A stretch of 6,222 nt of DNA, from NCBI GenBank assembly GCA_035252155.1, contig DATFDL010000086.1:1-6222 (forward strand), written 5' to 3'. The DNA comes from JAICLL01 sp035252155 (GTDB lineage Bacteria > Planctomycetota > Planctomycetia > Pirellulales > JAICIG01). The notes under the pieces are model-generated. The model worked only from the letters and a program-made list of their open reading frames with translations, was not told where the DNA came from and made no database searches. Positions 5,289 to 6,222 of this stretch are shown here, one piece after another. The translations under genes and the position numbers were made by a program. The stretch's first letter is position 1. Each line of letters opens with the position of its first letter.

Positions 5289-6222
5289 CTTGCTTTGTTA
5301 GGCGGCTTGCTCGCGCTGGCGAGTGCCCGCTCTGCATTTGGCCAGCAGTCGGCGGCGCTGTTTCCGTTTGTCTTGCCGTGGAACGATGCCAGCCCCAGCG
5401 TCACGAACGTTGCCGATTGGCTCGAAAAGCCGGCGGGCAAATATGGCCCGCTGACCGTCAAAAATGGGCAACTTTATGCCGGCAAGAAGCGGTTTCGCAT
5501 CTTCGGCGTCAATCTTTGCTTCGCGGCCAACTTTCCCACGCACGACGAGGCCCGGCAGATCGCCGCGCGAATGGCCAAGTTCGGCATCAACTGCGTCCGC
5601 TTTCATCACATGGATATGCTGCCGGCGCCCGACGGCATCTGGGACGCCGATGGACGCGCGCTCAGCCCTGGCCAGCTCGACCGGCTCGACTTTCTCATCG
5701 CCGAGCTGAAGAAAAACGGCATCTATGCCGACCTCAACCTGCACGTCAGCCGCACGTATCCCGGCCTACCCACATGGCAAGGCATGCCGAGCTTCTTCAA
5801 GGGCGTCGATAATTTCTTTCCCCCGATGTTCGAGATGCAGCGGGCCTACGCGCGCGAGCTGCTGACGCATAAGAACCGCTATACGCAGTCGCGGTATGTC
5901 GATGAGCCAGCCATTGCCTTGATCGAAGTCAACAACGAAAACGCCCTGTTGCACGAATGGTGGAGCGGCGAGTTGGACGGTATGCCCGAGCTTTATGCCG
6001 GCGAGCTGGCGGCGCGATGGAACGGCTGGCTCGCAAAAAGATATCGTGACTTCGCTGAATTAAAGCGGAAGTGGGGCGCCAGTCAGTCGCCTTTGGGCCG
6101 CGAGCTGCTGGCCAACGGCGACTTTACCCGCGGCGCCGAACGCTGGACGCTCGAGCGGCATGAAGGCGCCGAAGCCGCCGCCCAGGCTGAGCCCACAGGC
6201 GGCCGTGCGTCGTTGCGAATCC
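5265..6222 (+). CDS. Exported clan GH-A-like glycoside hydrolase, N-terminal part
   Basis: The reading frame is open from the ATG to the window edge: 319 codons, C-terminus missing. Residues 1-26 form a signal peptide with a Lys-rich head, a Leu/Ala core and cleavage probably after AFG (24-26), so the enzyme is exported. From about 33 the sequence follows a TIM-barrel glycosidase of the GH5/cellulase-like group. The pieces are FRIFGVNLCF (77-86), MAKFGINCVRFHHMD (103-117), LDFLIAELKKNGIYADLNLH (141-160) and ALIEVNNENALL (218-229). In the last, N224-E225 fits the Asn-Glu pair whose Glu is the acid/base catalyst; the nucleophile would lie beyond the window. At about 281-319 the pattern LLANGDFTRGAERWTLE marks the start of a beta-sandwich carbohydrate-binding module, apparently inserted before the barrel is finished. 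Substrate is unknown, presumably a plant or algal polysaccharide. It is divergent from UDG with only 45 bp between starts. Confidence 0.88.
   Translation, partial: MQKAKVKSLALLGGLLALASARSAFGQQSAALFPFVLPWNDASPSVTNVADWLEKPAGKYGPLTVKNGQLYAGKKRFRIFGVNLCFAANFPTHDEARQIAARMAKFGINCVRFHHMDMLPAPDGIWDADGRALSPGQLDRLDFLIAELKKNGIYADLNLHVSRTYPGLPTWQGMPSFFKGVDNFFPPMFEMQRAYARELLTHKNRYTQSRYVDEPAIALIEVNNENALLHEWWSGELDGMPELYAGELAARWNGWLAKRYRDFAELKRKWGASQSPLGRELLANGDFTRGAERWTLERHEGAEAAAQAEPTGGRASLRI

Noticed and set aside
5207..5812. 201-codon forward open frame overlapping the glycosidase start
   Set aside because: Arg/Gln/Pro-rich translation; the correct frame from 5265 gives a signal peptide and barrel motifs through to the window edge.

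Overview
The window reads as ordinary chromosomal DNA from a GC-rich bacterium, most likely a planctomycete of the Pirellulales type. That assignment is inference. It rests on the particular Uma2-type nuclease, on a 153-residue coiled-coil protein and a secreted glycosidase of kinds I associate with Planctomycetota, and on mostly single-gene units with weak Shine-Dalgarno sites. No rRNA, tRNA, CRISPR array, insertion sequence or phage gene is visible.

Layout, left to right. Bases 1-161 hold an unresolved edge of a neighbouring gene, then a short leader with an 8-bp inverted repeat. A family I inorganic pyrophosphatase (162-707, +) follows; its 3' end overlaps the 3' end of a small coiled-coil protein (696-1157, -) by 12 bp. 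That small gene has a good sigma70-like promoter in the 61-bp gap behind an MFS transporter (1219-2673, -). A Uma2/DUF820 PD-(D/E)XK protein (2809-3471, -) lies upstream of the transporter. After a 116-bp divergent gap come RuvX/YqgF (3588-4046, +) and an unrecognised 134-residue protein (4115-4519, +) whose G+C is far below that of its neighbours. A family 5 (UDGb-type) uracil-DNA glycosylase (4536-5219, -) converges on it. At the right edge an exported clan GH-A-like glycosidase (5265 to the window end, +) begins. It carries a signal peptide, a TIM-barrel N-terminal half with an Asn-Glu catalytic motif, and the start of an apparent carbohydrate-binding insert; its stop codon lies beyond the window.

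The genes do not form one pathway. They are housekeeping (ppa, ruvX), DNA repair (UDG), transport (MFS), polysaccharide breakdown (glycosidase) and lineage-specific unknowns. ruvX, the low-GC gene and UDG sit together, but with mixed strands and no shared operon, so a joint role is not supported. I found no convincing new biological system. The points most worth checking are the low-GC orphan, a degenerate 7-base tandem repeat spanning the glycosidase ribosome-binding site and start codon, the split-barrel architecture of that glycosidase, and the conserved unknown next to ppa.
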